From Dactylonectria macrodidyma (lineage: Eukaryota > Ascomycota > Sordariomycetes > Hypocreales > Nectriaceae): a stretch of 64,000 nt of DNA. A program made the translations under genes and the position numbers. The stretch lies in NCBI GenBank assembly GCA_020744425.1, contig JAGMUV010000005.1, positions 248,001 through 312,000 on the forward strand, written 5' to 3'. Within the stretch, counting starts at the first letter, position 1, and each line of letters opens with the position of its first letter. The notes under the pieces are model-generated. The model ran no database searches. It saw nothing but the letters and a program-made list of their open reading frames with translations, and was not told where the DNA came from. Positions 42,116-53,357 of the stretch are shown piece after piece.

Positions 42116-43722
42116 ATGGCCAACCCGTCAACCATCCCTGTTGCAATCATCGGCGGCGGCCCCGTCGGGCTTACCGCCTCAATGCTTTTGTCTTTGAGAG
42201 GCATCCCGCATGTGCTCTTCGAGAGACACCCTGGGACATCGATCCATCCCAAAGCCTGCGGCATCAACCAGCGCACCAACGAAGTCTTCCGCATTCTTGG
42301 TATTGAGCAAGACGTCTACGCTGCATGTGCCCCTCCAGACATCAGCGGACGCCTCGCCTGGTGCACCAACCTTGGACCGGACGGGAAAGAGATATTCTCA
42401 CGCGAAGCTTGGGGCCAAGGGAGATATGCAGACGAGTATGCATCGCATAGCCCCAGCCAATTCCGTATGCTCCCGCAGATCCGCCTTGAGCCAATCCTCA
42501 AGCGCCGTGCGATTGACCTCAACCCGGATGGAATTACACACCAGACCGAAGTGACATCCCTGAAGGAAAGAGACGATGGCACTGTCGTTCTCAAGGTCCA
42601 TGATATTGAAAAGGATAAGGAAGATGAGATAGTGGCCCGCTTCGTCATCTGCGCGGATGGAGGTCGCAGCTTCACAGAGAAACTCGGTGTCGAGTGGACA
42701 GGCCAGAAGAATATCTTCAACATGGTGACGGCACACTTCCGGGCGCCCTTGCGATCACGTCACCCAGATCCGAGAAACTTCATCACATGGGATCCACAAC
42801 GCTCTCAAAATCCCCAACATCCCCATTGACATACTCACTCTCAGTCACTGGAATGTGAACGCCATAAACGCCTCCCAGTATCGTGTCGGCCGCGTCTTCT
42901 TGGCAGGCGACGCTGCGCATAGGATCCCTCCGTGGGGCGCTCTGGGAATGAACACTGGAATCCAAGACGTGCAGAACTTGATTTGGAAGCTTGGGCTTGC
43001 ACTCAGCGATGAGAAAAGGTATGACAGCCTGCTTGAGAGCTACGATACGGAGCGTCGGCCCATCGGCGAGCGTGTCGGTCTCACTAGTCTGAGAAACCTT
43101 CACATGCACCGCGAAGTCATGGACACAGCGCTAGGTATCAGTGATTCGAAGTGACTAGAGGAAAATGAAGCTGCGTTGGAGATTTTGTTTGATTCAACGC
43201 ATCCGGAGAATTCAAGCAAGCGACAAGCAGTCAAGGACGCTGCCAAAGTTCTGGACACAGAATTCAAAGCAGCAGGCTCCGAGGTAGGATGGTTCTATCC
43301 CTCTGCTGACATCAACAACGAGGGTGGGAAGCGTCAAGGTGGACAACTCTCCGAGGATGGAACGTATGATCAGACGGTTTACCATGCGTCCACCATTCCG
43401 GGGCATCACTTGCCACACTGTTGGGTAGAAAAGCAAGGCAAGAGGGTGGCAATCCGCGATCTCGTTCCTTTGAGCAAGATGCTACTTCTTCCAGACTCCC
43501 GACTGGGACGTATTTGAGAATGATCTCGTCCAAGTTGAGATAATAGGCTCAACTGGCTGGAAGGACATCTTTGGTGACTGGCAGAGGCAGTGTGGCCTTG
43601 ACAAACACGGGGCTGTTCTGGTTCGACCTGACGGGATCATTGCATGGCGCGGGGTAAAATGTGGCGATCTGCTGGAAGCCTGGCCGGCATTGCTTGATAG
43701 CGTGTTGTATTTAGGTCACTGA
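42116..43722 (+). pseudogene. FAD-dependent aromatic hydroxylase pseudogene (phenol 2-monooxygenase-like)
   Basis: The N-terminal half is well preserved: VAIIGGGPVGLTASMLLSLRG (dinucleotide fold), FVICADGGRS (DG motif) and the FITW segment. Right after FITW (about 42790) the frame shifts to ALKIPNIPIDILTLSHWN, with the intervening stretch of the family (by memory of family length, some tens of residues) missing: an internal deletion. The GD motif VFLAGDAAHRIPPWGALGMN follows. An in-frame TGA stands at 43152-43154, and near 43490-43500 the frame shifts again to PDWDVFENDLVQVEIIG, ending at 43722. Three independent lesions make a working enzyme unlikely. Confidence 0.85.
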
Positions 43723-45607
43723 TGGCCTCGTTGCGTGTTAAAATAAATCTCTACTCCTGTGCGCTGTTGAACGAAGGGCTAAGGAAACAAAAGTCGAATA
43801 AGGCTCTTCAATTGATAGACACGCATAAGCCACTGTGTTAGCAGCCTAAATACCAAGTTAATGGCGTCGTCGCCAAACTGGGAAAGTTAGTTCGAGGCTG
43901 TGCCTAGCCAGCTACATACAGCGCCTAGCAAACAGACTACAATTGAAACCTTTGAAGCAAAAGCATCAACCCCTAAATGGTTGAAGAAAAATAGGTTATT
44001 TTCTCAAAACAGCTCGTCCAGATGCTATGGTCTGCTCAGCTCTTCATGATACGCAAATGAGCAACGAGATTTTGTTGACTATTGCCGGCGGCAATATTTG
44101 GAAAAGGTGACCCAGCAGCGTGAAGAACGACTAATGAAAGGCAGGGATCAAGGAAGTCGGGGGCACAAATAGTAGGAAAGAAAACAGAAAAATTCAAAGG
44201 GATGAGAGGAAAATATGAGGAGAAGGGTACAACAGGCGCTGAAGGAAAGATAAAGAGAGAAGGAATTAAATAGGTCCATGTGTAATGGATGAGAACTTGA
44301 CCACTTATATATTTTTATTTCACACCAGCCATACACCATTAATGTCCATAATAACCCGCGAGATCTAGATTACCATATAGTTGTCGCTCATTTTCTTGAT
44401 AATGCAAGGCAGCTAGCCATCAGAGAACCTGTGGCTAGGACGTCACGCGCAATGAGCACGGCGTCAATCTCCTACATATATACCCCATTACCTCGTTTGT
44501 TGACCCTCTTGATTCTCTCCCTAAGGTACCCGAAGGATCACGAGACCATTCGTATAACCCCACTTTCTGTTAATGGAGGTGGATTTGGTCTAGATTGACT
44601 AGGAGGTGTCTCGGCCGGGATACCCGTTGTTAGCAACTCTGTCAACGAAGGAGTGTCCCTTTATCATATTCTACGCATCGAGGAGGACGCATGGGACGTA
44701 TTCAGCCAATACAACGGCATGCCCAAGAATCAGGTAAAATTGGTTTGTCGTGTCCTCGTCTTCCTGGTTGCAATTTTCGGGTGCGGCGTCGTCAGCGTTG
44801 ATGACGCGGTCCTCGCAATGACCCCACTCCAATATGCCGTCTTCCCGCTGCGACGGCTCCTGCGTGGGTCTCAACCTAGACTAAAAGACAAGTAAAGAAC
44901 CATTGCTGCATGTATTCGGGTAAGAAGCCGATCGAACGGTGCGCAGAAGGGTTGAATAGGGTGGTTAAACCCGTCTTGGCCTCCTCGTTCCTTCAATTCT
45001 CTTCCTAGCTAACCCCTTTCGCACCAAGTCTAGTCTTGGTTCGCGCCTCCTCATCAATGTATCGCGTCTCTAACGTGTCGGGGTCCGGATAAGATGAGCC
45101 CACAGACCAGCTACTGTGGTGGATTGATTAATTGCCATCATCATATGGAGGACTCGCCCGTCACTGCTTGGTCTCTGTTTCTCCATCACCCATCACCACC
45201 TGTGCTGCTGCCTTTGCGCAAGCTCTAATGTTGAATATCTAATTCCGCGTGGGTGCATGTCTTTGCTGTCTATTTCTTGCCTGTCGTTTCCACTCGAATA
45301 AGCCACTAAACGAAGCGGCCACTGAAAGTCGACCTGTATCCTCTTCGTCTCCTCTCACCACTGGACCGATCAATCTTCTCAGCCGTTGCTCGAATATTCT
45401 TTCTGTGGACCTCTCTCGTCCGACTTCATCTGCGATTTTTTTCTTTCAACGACAGAACTTCTTAAAGGCTGTCCTTGCGATAATCCCGTGGCGAAGTCTT
45501 CAATCAACGCCTAATCTTTTAATCCGCCTCTTAAACTCCGATGCACTGCCGTTGATACCTCGACGCAGAATCTTGTCGCTCTATTCGCTCGTTAATTTCA
45601 ATTCACA
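43723..45607. other. Intergenic with decayed fragment copy B and the Crh gene leader
   Basis: Contains the diverged copy of the unknown fragment near 44480-44620 (stops present). The 80-codon open frame at 44653-44895 has a hydrophobic stretch but no known motif. 45240-45607 is the pyrimidine-rich leader of the Crh gene. ACCCCAC occurs at 44557 and 44821, isolated from any cluster gene. Confidence 0.45.
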
Positions 45608-47039
45608 ATGCTACCTTCTCTAGCGCTGGGTGTCTTGCTCGGGACTGGCACAGCCCTCGCGACTGTGACATGCTCCGCCAACAGCAAATGTCCCAAAAGC
45701 ACGCCATGCTGCTCTAGTATGTCCATGTGTTCTAAATTGGTAGAATCTGCACTTACATACTTCTAGCTTACGGAGAGTGTGGTGTTGGAGCATATTGTCT
45801 CGGGGGCTGCGATCCCACCATGTCTTACTCTCTCGACTCATGCATGCCCGCACCTGTCTGCAAGGACCGAACCCTCACGATGGATTCACTCGACCGCGTT
45901 TCTGATGTCGGAGACTACCTGGGCAATTCCACTGAGGCTGACTGGATGTCCTCAGGAGAGCCTGTCCTCTACAATGGCAATACGCTTTTGACCATGGCCA
46001 AGGACACAAGTGGAACCGTATTATCCTCGACTGTATACATGTGGTATGGAAACGTCAAGGCTCGCCTCAAGACTAGCCGTGGAGCTGGCGTCGTCACTGC
46101 CTTTATTCTCTTCTCCGATGTAAAAGATGAGATTGACTTCGAATTTATTGGCGTTGACCTTGAGACGGCTCAGACAAACTATTACTTCCAAGGCATAACT
46201 ACTTGTAGGTCGATTTCTGTTAGAGTTGCAGCACGAGTCTTGCGTCCGTGAACCAGCACTAGCTAAAGCCGTGCTAACATACACTACTAGATCCAACACA
46301 TGCCTCGAATCTCACTATGAGCAACAGCTACACGACTTTTCACGACTACGAGATTCGATGGACACCAGACAAGGTCGAGTGGTATATCGACGACGTCCTC
46401 GGCCGTACGTTAAACAAAGAGGACACTTGGAACGAAACGACCCAAAACTTCGATTTCCCACAAACTCCCGCTCGTGTTCAATTGTCTCTTTGGCCCGGCG
46501 GTCTCTCCACCAATGCAGCGGGCACTATCGCGTGGGCTGGTGGTGAGATTGATTGGGAGAGCGACGATATCACAAACTACGGATATGACTTTGCTACCTT
46601 CAGTGAAGTTGTCATGGAGTGCTACAATGCTACCAGTGCCCCGGGGACGAATTCGGGCACTAGCTACACGTACGACAGCACACGCGCAACGAATGACACT
46701 GTAGTCGATGGCGACGAGGCCACGATCCTCTCTTCTTTCCAAGCCACGGGACTCAACCCAAAGAAGGGAGCCAAGTCGTCCTCGGAGTCTGCTACCGTCC
46801 CCGGAGGCAGTACTTCTGGCAATGATCACAGCTCTGACTCTGACTCGAGCTCTGAATCCAGCTCGGGGTCCAGTGCTAGCTCCACTTCAACTGCCAGCTC
46901 ATCAGTCGATGCGGCCGACTGCAAAGCGACATCTTTCAGCCAAGAGTGCAGCAGCAGCAGCACTACTAGCAGCGCGGCAAGGACCAGTGTTGGCATTCAA
47001 TTTCTCCTCGTTGCAGGCAGTGCTTTGTACTGGCTATAG
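45608..47039 (+). CDS. Crh-like GPI-anchored cell-wall transglycosylase (GH16)
   Basis: Exons 45608-45716, 45767-46204 and 46291-47039 give 431 residues. Signal peptide (about 1-18), then a cysteine-rich chitin-binding-like region (CCSTYGECGVGAYCLGGC). The GH16 catalytic motif is DEIDFEFIG, with nucleophile and acid/base glutamates; WPGGLS and GGEIDW follow. A Ser/Thr-rich linker and a hydrophobic C-terminus (GIQFLLVAGSALYWL) indicate a GPI anchor. Crh enzymes (yeast Crh1/Utr2 family) link chitin to beta-glucan at the cell surface. Core housekeeping-type gene, outside the metabolic cluster. Confidence 0.95.
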
Positions 47040-47306
47040 CTGCGATAGAGAGCCTGTGTACATATAGTGGTAAAAGGCCATGGAGGCAGATTGGGGCTAA
47101 GGTAGTGAATAATGTATTATAAGCGAATCAATTCTGACTGCGTAGGAACTGCTCGGCCTGCGTTGAATCATACTAATCAAGGGCATTCCCAGTCTTCATG
47201 TCAGATCTACCTTTCCTATTCCAATGCCAATCCTCACCAAACTTCTCAATGTCGACGGTCCTAAACACAGGCGCCGATGATCAATCACAATCAAACTTTA
47301 GGGAGC

Positions 47307-48230
47307 CTATTTAGTTGGCAGACACTCCAAGAGCAGAGCCTTATCCCTCTGCACCGCCTCCTCGAGTGAAGTGAAGGGAATCTCGAACTTTTCCTGGACC
47401 TCTTTGGCGACAGCTGTGGTCCAGGTAAGATCCTTGATGTTGGCCATGAGCTGGAAAGCTTGACCGAAGACGAAAATGCCCATTTCCTTCAACTCTTCAT
47501 AAGTCCGCTTCACGACTCTCACATCTCTTCCACTGACTTTGACGAGAATGTCGCGCACTTCTTCAAAGGTGAGCAATTCGTTTCCGAGATCGATTTCCTG
47601 GCCGGCAAACTTGGTCGGGTCCTGGAAGGCAGCCGCGGCGTACTTTCCAATGTCGTTTGCATCCGTGTAAGGAATCTTGGCACCATCGTCGAGAAGGGAG
47701 TCTATCTCTCCGTGAGTCGGAAGCCGAGGGAAGTTGCCAAGGGCACCGGGCAAGAAGAAGTCGTGGTGGATGACGGACGGTCGAAGAATAGTGTAGGCTT
47801 TGAATTGGCCAGCGCGAACGATGTCTTCGACGGTGGCCTTGGAGGAGAAATAATTGTCCAGATGTATTGCCTTCATCGCATCGCCGTCCCAGTTTGCTTT
47901 GGATCCTGTGCCATGGGTCGTGGCGACAACAATGCTCTCAACGCCTGCCTCTTGACATGCCTCGACAACAGTCTTGGCCTGCAAAGCTTCCAAGCCTGGG
48001 TAGGGAACAGTATTGAGGAAAACGCCTTTACATCCTTTCGCGGCAGCAAGGATGTCTTCAAAATTCTTGCTCTCTCCCTGGAAGAGAGTGATGCTTGAGT
48101 TCTTGAGGATTGGCGGGACTTTTTCAAGGTCGCGGACCACGGCGTGGATTTTGGCACCCGCAGCGAGCAGGTGAGTGATGACCCAGCGGCTTTGCTGGCC
48201 GGTTGCTTGCGTGATGAGGTAGGTAGCCAT
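47307..48230 (-). CDS. NmrA-like NAD(P)-binding protein
   Basis: Intronless, 307 residues. NmrA/isoflavone-reductase-like atypical SDR (PF05368): the N-terminal cofactor loop is TQATGQQSRWVI, where family members usually have GATGxQG, so the first glycine is Gln. Downstream VFLNTVPYPG, ESIVVATTHGTGSKAN and YTILRPSVIHHDFFLPG fit the family. There is no classical YxxxK. Such proteins act as redox sensors or reductases; the substrate is unknown. Confidence 0.88.
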   Translation of the reverse strand: MATYLITQATGQQSRWVITHLLAAGAKIHAVVRDLEKVPPILKNSSITLFQGESKNFEDILAAAKGCKGVFLNTVPYPGLEALQAKTVVEACQEAGVESIVVATTHGTGSKANWDGDAMKAIHLDNYFSSKATVEDIVRAGQFKAYTILRPSVIHHDFFLPGALGNFPRLPTHGEIDSLLDDGAKIPYTDANDIGKYAAAAFQDPTKFAGQEIDLGNELLTFEEVRDILVKVSGRDVRVVKRTYEELKEMGIFVFGQAFQLMANIKDLTWTTAVAKEVQEKFEIPFTSLEEAVQRDKALLLECLPTK

Positions 48231-48823
48231 GTCGAATGTGTTTTATAGTGTATTGGAGAGGAGTTATATAAAAGAGTCTTGGAGACGGGGATGAAATGTG
48301 ACTGATGAAAGTAGCTTGTTGGGACGATGGCTGAGATGAGGCTTGTGTACTGTGGATTTATTATTTCTGAACGACAAGTCGAGGACGAGCAATTTATATT
48401 CCAGTCGCAACCACCGCAAACTTTCATGAAAGCATCCATGTTGCTACCAGATTCATAATCAGACGCGAGTTTACGCATCCCGATCATCTGTTGATGCCTA
48501 CCATTCGCATTTCGGGGCTGAATTCATGAGAAGAAGCGAAGTCCGAAGTAAGCAAATGGCTCAAACAGGCCAAGCGGCGACGATCATGCAGCCGTTAGCC
48601 TCGATAAAAGTTGCTTCATGTGGGGTGAAGCGAGCTGACAAATGAGTCGATTTATGCATCTGCCTCGCAACAGCGTTCGAAATGTCAGCGACCCATCGAT
48701 TGCAACTTTCTCCGAGCTCTTCGGACTCACACGATCCATCACCAGGCTTCATCGTTTCTCGATTGCTGGCCGTTGCCACTCACTGCGTCGTAACCAAAAC
48801 ATGCCGGATCATCCGTCGGCATA
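48231..48823. other. Divergent spacer, NmrA-like gene and Zn2Cys6 regulator
   Basis: A single GTGGGGT occurs at 48620-48626. No gene recognised. Confidence 0.4.
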
Positions 48824-50562
48824 ATGAAGGCTCGAAAAGGATGCTGGACTTGTGCAGGTTTGTAGTGGCCCATCATCGCCGAGCCTGAGCCTCTCTAATC
48901 GCGCTTCCTCAGCTCGTAAGATTCAGTGCGATGGGGGTTTGCCGACCTGTAAAAAGTGCGCTCGGGCCCAGCGAGAATGTCAGGGTTATCAACTGCGCCT
49001 CTCATGGCCCAAAGATAATGACAAGAAACGTGCACTTACGGGAAAGAATGCACCGCCGATGAAGGTATCCCCGAGTGGGCCAAGTCAAAGGCTCACTGAC
49101 CTCTGCTTGATCAACACAACATTCCAGGACATGGAAATCTACGGATATCTCTCTGGGCAGATGCATCGTCATCGTCAATTTACATACTTGCCAAGTCTGT
49201 CTAAGCAGCCCCAACAATGGGCACAACACATGGACCTGGTCCACTACTGTAAGCTTTAAACGGTGTTAATTAATCGATGTGTGTCTGTATATAAGTTTCA
49301 CAATTAACAAATGTCCCAGTTCACAGTTTTGCCCACCTGTCACTGGTTACATTTGGCCAGAGTACCTCGCAGGTTCGAGACGCACTCCTTAGCATGGCCC
49401 TTGCACATGACACAGTTTCGGGGCTCGCCCTTTTCTACGCGATACTTGCATTTTCTTCGCTCCACCGCTATGGAGCCAACCTGCAGGCTGTACAGCTCAA
49501 GATCCAGGCACTTCAGTCTCTGTCCGCTTCGGTGGCAGACAGCGCGCCGCTCATCTCGGCAAAGGCCGCCCAGCACGTGGCTACCTCCATGCTTCTAGGG
49601 GCTTTTGAGGTTAGTTGTAGTCGGAAGAAAGCTAGGAATCTTTGCCTAATCATGAAGGATAGATCCTGCAACCATCCGAAGGGTCGGGTGAGTGGTTGTG
49701 GCACACTTGGGGAGCCATGGACATGATCCAAGCGACTCAGCTCAAGGATCAACCGTACGAGAGCGACGCTGGCCGCCTGCTCAGCTGGGTCCAATATCAC
49801 GAAACGCTTTCTCGCTTTGCTGTGCATCATTGGCGCCACAAGTCGTTGGCTCCGAAGGCCTCGATCCTAAATAGTCCCAAACCCCAACACCTTCAGTCTC
49901 CGTCTTTAACGAGATATAGGCCTGTATGAGATTTTCCAGATACTTGCACCCGTCGATCGCTCTCTGCTGATTATGTTTTGTAGAATTTACCTTCTGTCAA
50001 TCCAACGTTTGCAATACTGAACCTACTCTCCGAGATTTGCGACACATTGCTCGATCCACAGGACCCCAGAAGCCAAAACGAGGAGTACCAAAGCCGCCTC
50101 AAGGATCTCGAGAGGAGGATCGGAACTGTCCCTACGGGGTCACTCTCAGCGAGATCACCCGCTGACTCTGATGCCATGTTCGTTGTTAGCCTCTACCAGA
50201 TGGCGACGAAGATATATCTCATGCGGGCCTCGCAGAGCCCGTGGGAACCACCCGCAAATCTCGAATCGCTGGTAGATGCGGCCTTTTCGGGGGTTGTCCA
50301 GTCATGTAATTGTGAGCACTTTTTTCCCTTACTGATACTGGCTTGTGAGGCGCATAAGGATGAGCAGAGAGTGGCTATCATGAACTTGTGCGAAAGAACT
50401 CAGAGGGACGCTCGAATACGAAGCATTGAAGGGGTAAAAAACACGATTCAATCTATCTGGGTACAACAGGATCTATACAGAGACAGTGATGTGTTGGTGG
50501 ATTATCTTGGTATCATGAGCGCTGTCATCAGCTCGAATGACACCGTACCATCCTTCGCTTAG
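48824..50562 (+). CDS. Zn2Cys6 transcription factor (ACR-2 type)
   Basis: Exons 48824-48857, 48913-49248, 49320-49609, 49663-49923 and 49984-50562 give 499 residues. The binuclear cluster C7-x2-C10-x6-C17-x6-C24-x2-C27-x5-C33 is split by intron 1. It is followed by GYQLRLSWPKDNDKKRA, typical of regulators related to Neurospora acriflavine-sensitivity protein ACR-2. The rest is an alpha-helical fungal regulator region (MLLGAFEILQPSEGSGEWLWHTWGA). Each junction keeps frame, including GTATGA at 49924. It may control the adjacent divergent NmrA-like gene or act in trans. Confidence 0.9.
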
Positions 50563-51751
50563 GTCTCAAAAAAATTCCATCGTCGTTTCTATCAAGCCGA
50601 TTTTCAGTCATCAATTTTTTGAGCTAAATCGGGAGCATCAACATAAGCATACGTGAACTCCAACTAGACACTGATTTGACGGTAGGAGAAAGAAAAAAGA
50701 CAATCTTGGCACTCATAATAAACGAGGCACCCTTTTTTATGCTCATTTTCCCTCTTTCGGATAGCCCTTCTCAAGTTCCTGACTAAACTAGCCCGCACTC
50801 TTAACATTTCTTTGTCAAGTGCCACGGCCATCATCCACGTCCTCTCATTCCGTGTGCTATCAATTTGTCTCTGGAACTCCGAGACCGCTTCCTTCTTGGC
50901 TTTCATTTCCGATACAGGAGTGCGGCTGATAGAACCAACAGAAAGCCACGTTCTTTTGTCCAATCGCTGAGCCATCTGACTTGTCTGAGCGCGTGCACGA
51001 GCGTTAGTTGCTGCCAATCGCATCTCTTAATTCGTAAAGTGCAGACACTCTTGATAAAAGTGCATCCAACAAATGGCGGTCAGGCGATAGTCCAGCGTCT
51101 ATTCTGATTGGCGCCTGCTATCAGTGAACGCCCCCCTTAAGGCTTGTGTGTCTCATGCGTGTCAGCTTGCACATTGGCGAAAGCCTGATAACTCGTTGCC
51201 AACAAACAGACCACCAGGCCGGACTCAAGAGCCTACCTAGAGATCGGCCACGTAGGTCAATTTTAACAAGGAAAAAACCAGAAAGGCAGCATCGGGTATA
51301 GAGAATTAAATACTAGAGTATGGTTTTCCCAAACATCACATCAACCAGGTTTTTAACTGCATACAGTATGTTGTTTGTTGGCTTGCGAGTGAGTCTCAGC
51401 CGAATTATCCGTACCTGCAAGGGAGACACCAAGCTGCAAAGCTATAGCCCAGATCACTCTCTAGCTTGGTTTCTGAGACTCTGTGGCGCAAAAGAGGTGA
51501 AAAACCGGCGAATCAGACTCTTAAGTAACGGCAGCCCCGAAATTACGCATCCTCCTGGATGCCTCGTTGTGGTGGTTCGCCAGGACTCGGAATAGATCAC
51601 GCGCTGGGCTTAAAATGGCTCTCTGCCCCGGACAAGTGGAATTCCATCCACTTCTGAACTTCGATTTCAAGTTTCCCAGTCGCCCCCTTGTCTCTTACTG
51701 TAACTCGAAGCTCACTCTCAGCCTCTCACTGCAACTTCCAACTATTCGATC
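50563..51751. other. Intergenic, 1.2 kb
   Basis: A 119-codon reverse frame (51023-50664) is basic and helix-like (KEMLRVRASLVRNLRRAIRKREN), but has no known family or start context; it is left as an unproved hypothetical. Otherwise nothing seen. Confidence 0.35.
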
Positions 51752-51898
51752 ATGGGTAGCTACGGGAATTCTTACCACTCAGATGGCCATGGCCGCATGC
51801 ACATCGGCAATCAGTTCAATGCTAGTGGAAGAGCCGCCATTCATGGTGGCAATGGGCGCGTTATCTATCACTCCGATACAGGCAGTAACCAGCATTAA
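51752..51898 (+). CDS. Small Gly/Asn/His-rich ORF, amyloid-motif-like
   Basis: ATG to TAA codes 48 residues: MGSYGNSYHSDGHG, then RMHIGNQFNASGRAAIHGGN and GRVIYHSDTGSNQH. The GN and GG spacing after basic residues (R-x-x-I-G-N ... H-G-G-N-x-R-V) loosely resembles the short prion-forming repeats of HET-s-type fungal proteins. It ends 2 nt before the ATG of the next ORF in another frame. It is not known whether it is a separate product, an exon, or a broken N-terminus of that ORF. Confidence 0.4.
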   Translation: MGSYGNSYHSDGHGRMHIGNQFNASGRAAIHGGNGRVIYHSDTGSNQH

Positions 51899-51900
51899 CC

Positions 51901-52356
51901 ATGACCAGGTCACTCCACAACGACCACAGAGTCATCCACAACCATCGAGACTCGGATTGGGAACGCCAGACGCATCAACGCATGGGCGAGTTCAACAACA
52001 GGCACATAAATACCGAGCGCAGCGTCCAACAGCACCAGTACGCGCTGCAGCGCCAGAGAGACGAGGCGCAAAGGTTGCAGTTCGAGCTGCAGCGCCAGCG
52101 AGAGCGTAGCGCGCAGATGCAGCAAGAGAATGCTCGACAGCAGCGCATCATCCAGCAGGAGAGGATGCGTCAAGAGGACATCAATCGCAGGGCCAATGAA
52201 GATCACAGGCGACAGGTGAATTTTAACCGCCAGCAGCAAGCCAGGAACATGCAGCAGCAGAGGCAGATTGCATTTGAGCAGCGTGAGCTCAACGAGTTGC
52301 GGCAGCGAGAGAGGCACCTGGAGCAGAGCATGATGCGAGTGGGTGGTCGACGGTAA
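51901..52356 (+). CDS. Q/R-rich coiled-coil hypothetical protein
   Basis: 151 residues, intronless. From about residue 30 to the end it is an almost continuous charged helix rich in Gln, Arg and Glu (QRQRDEAQRLQFELQRQRE and MQQQRQIAFEQRELNELRQR), predicted coiled coil. The family is unknown. It directly follows the 48-residue ORF, so the two may form one transcript. Confidence 0.5.
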   Translation: MTRSLHNDHRVIHNHRDSDWERQTHQRMGEFNNRHINTERSVQQHQYALQRQRDEAQRLQFELQRQRERSAQMQQENARQQRIIQQERMRQEDINRRANEDHRRQVNFNRQQQARNMQQQRQIAFEQRELNELRQRERHLEQSMMRVGGRR

Positions 52357-53357
52357 TGGTCTTGAGGTCCAGCTTGTGGTTTACAAAGAGGGAGTTCTAA
52401 TCTGCAGATTGCGGAAATTGAGACGAAGGGTTTCAACTGTTTTCAATTTATGTGTCAGGGCAAACATGTTTGTACGAATGAAATTGCTTACTAAAGCATT
52501 TTGACTGTGATCCCATCAACTGGGAATCAAAACTCGAGCCGAATAGAAATTGGCTTCGTTTTTGAAAGCTAGACTCCTCCCGACCTACTACTAACAGGTG
52601 AGTCGGTGATGCCATAGGAAGTCCAGGTTGAGGGACCTAAGGCGGGACCACTCTTGGATCGAATGGCAAGGGTCTGAAGTTTGGTACGGTCCTTTCACAG
52701 AGGCCCCCCCATACATTGTCAACCAAGATACGGTACGTTCTAGCTCAGTCAGACTCCAGGTTCCTCGCGACTCCGAGATATCCCCACTCGGACTTCAATC
52801 TCCAAACGTTACCGAAGTTTTCTTATCATCGGGACCCGACTTCTCCAATTTTGACCTGCCCTTTAGTCTAGACTCTCTCTATCAGCCCTGGCGAAATCTG
52901 CTCACTCCGTGACGAAATGGGTAGAGGACCCGCCCACAGTGGATGTGACAACACGTGAGGAAGGGTCAGCGTGGGAGAAGGAAAACACGAGACCAGATTT
53001 GCTGTTCCTCCCCTCACCCCAGTGAGTTTCTCTAGCCTCGTGCGTTTTTGTCCCCGCAGGAGGGGGTCAGCAGCCATGTGTTTCTCCGCAGACAGGGTAT
53101 ATTACTCCGCTTATTGGAGCAAGATGCAATTTCCACGCCCTGGGTTCCGAGGAGAAGTGTCGAACTGTGATTGTGAAATATGATCTGATGGTAGAGAGGG
53201 AAGAATTCAGCCAGAACCCTATCCCATGGCACTACACGCGATGGGGAATAGCCTGAATGATGGCCAGAGTATAAAATGCAGGCCTGTAGCTCAATGGCTG
53301 GTGTGCCAGCCACCACGTAAATTATCGGGAATATTGTCATCTTCGAGAATTATATAA
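52357..53357. other. Intergenic, 1 kb
   Basis: A 94-codon forward frame (52628-52912) has an acidic/Ser-rich C-terminal half but no motif; not called. Nothing else recognised. Confidence 0.4.

Noticed and set aside
44653..44895. 80-codon frame as a small membrane protein
   Set aside because: One hydrophobic stretch, no start context, no homologous pattern; lies in decayed DNA.
50664..51023. Reverse 119-codon basic frame as a gene
   Set aside because: Plausible composition but no family, promoter or splice evidence.
52628..52912. 94-codon acidic/Ser-rich frame as a gene
   Set aside because: No motif and no supporting context.
53281..53340. tRNA-like stretch before the ADH gene
   Set aside because: Starts with a D-arm-like TAGCTCAATGG but lacks a T-arm consensus and proper stem pairing.
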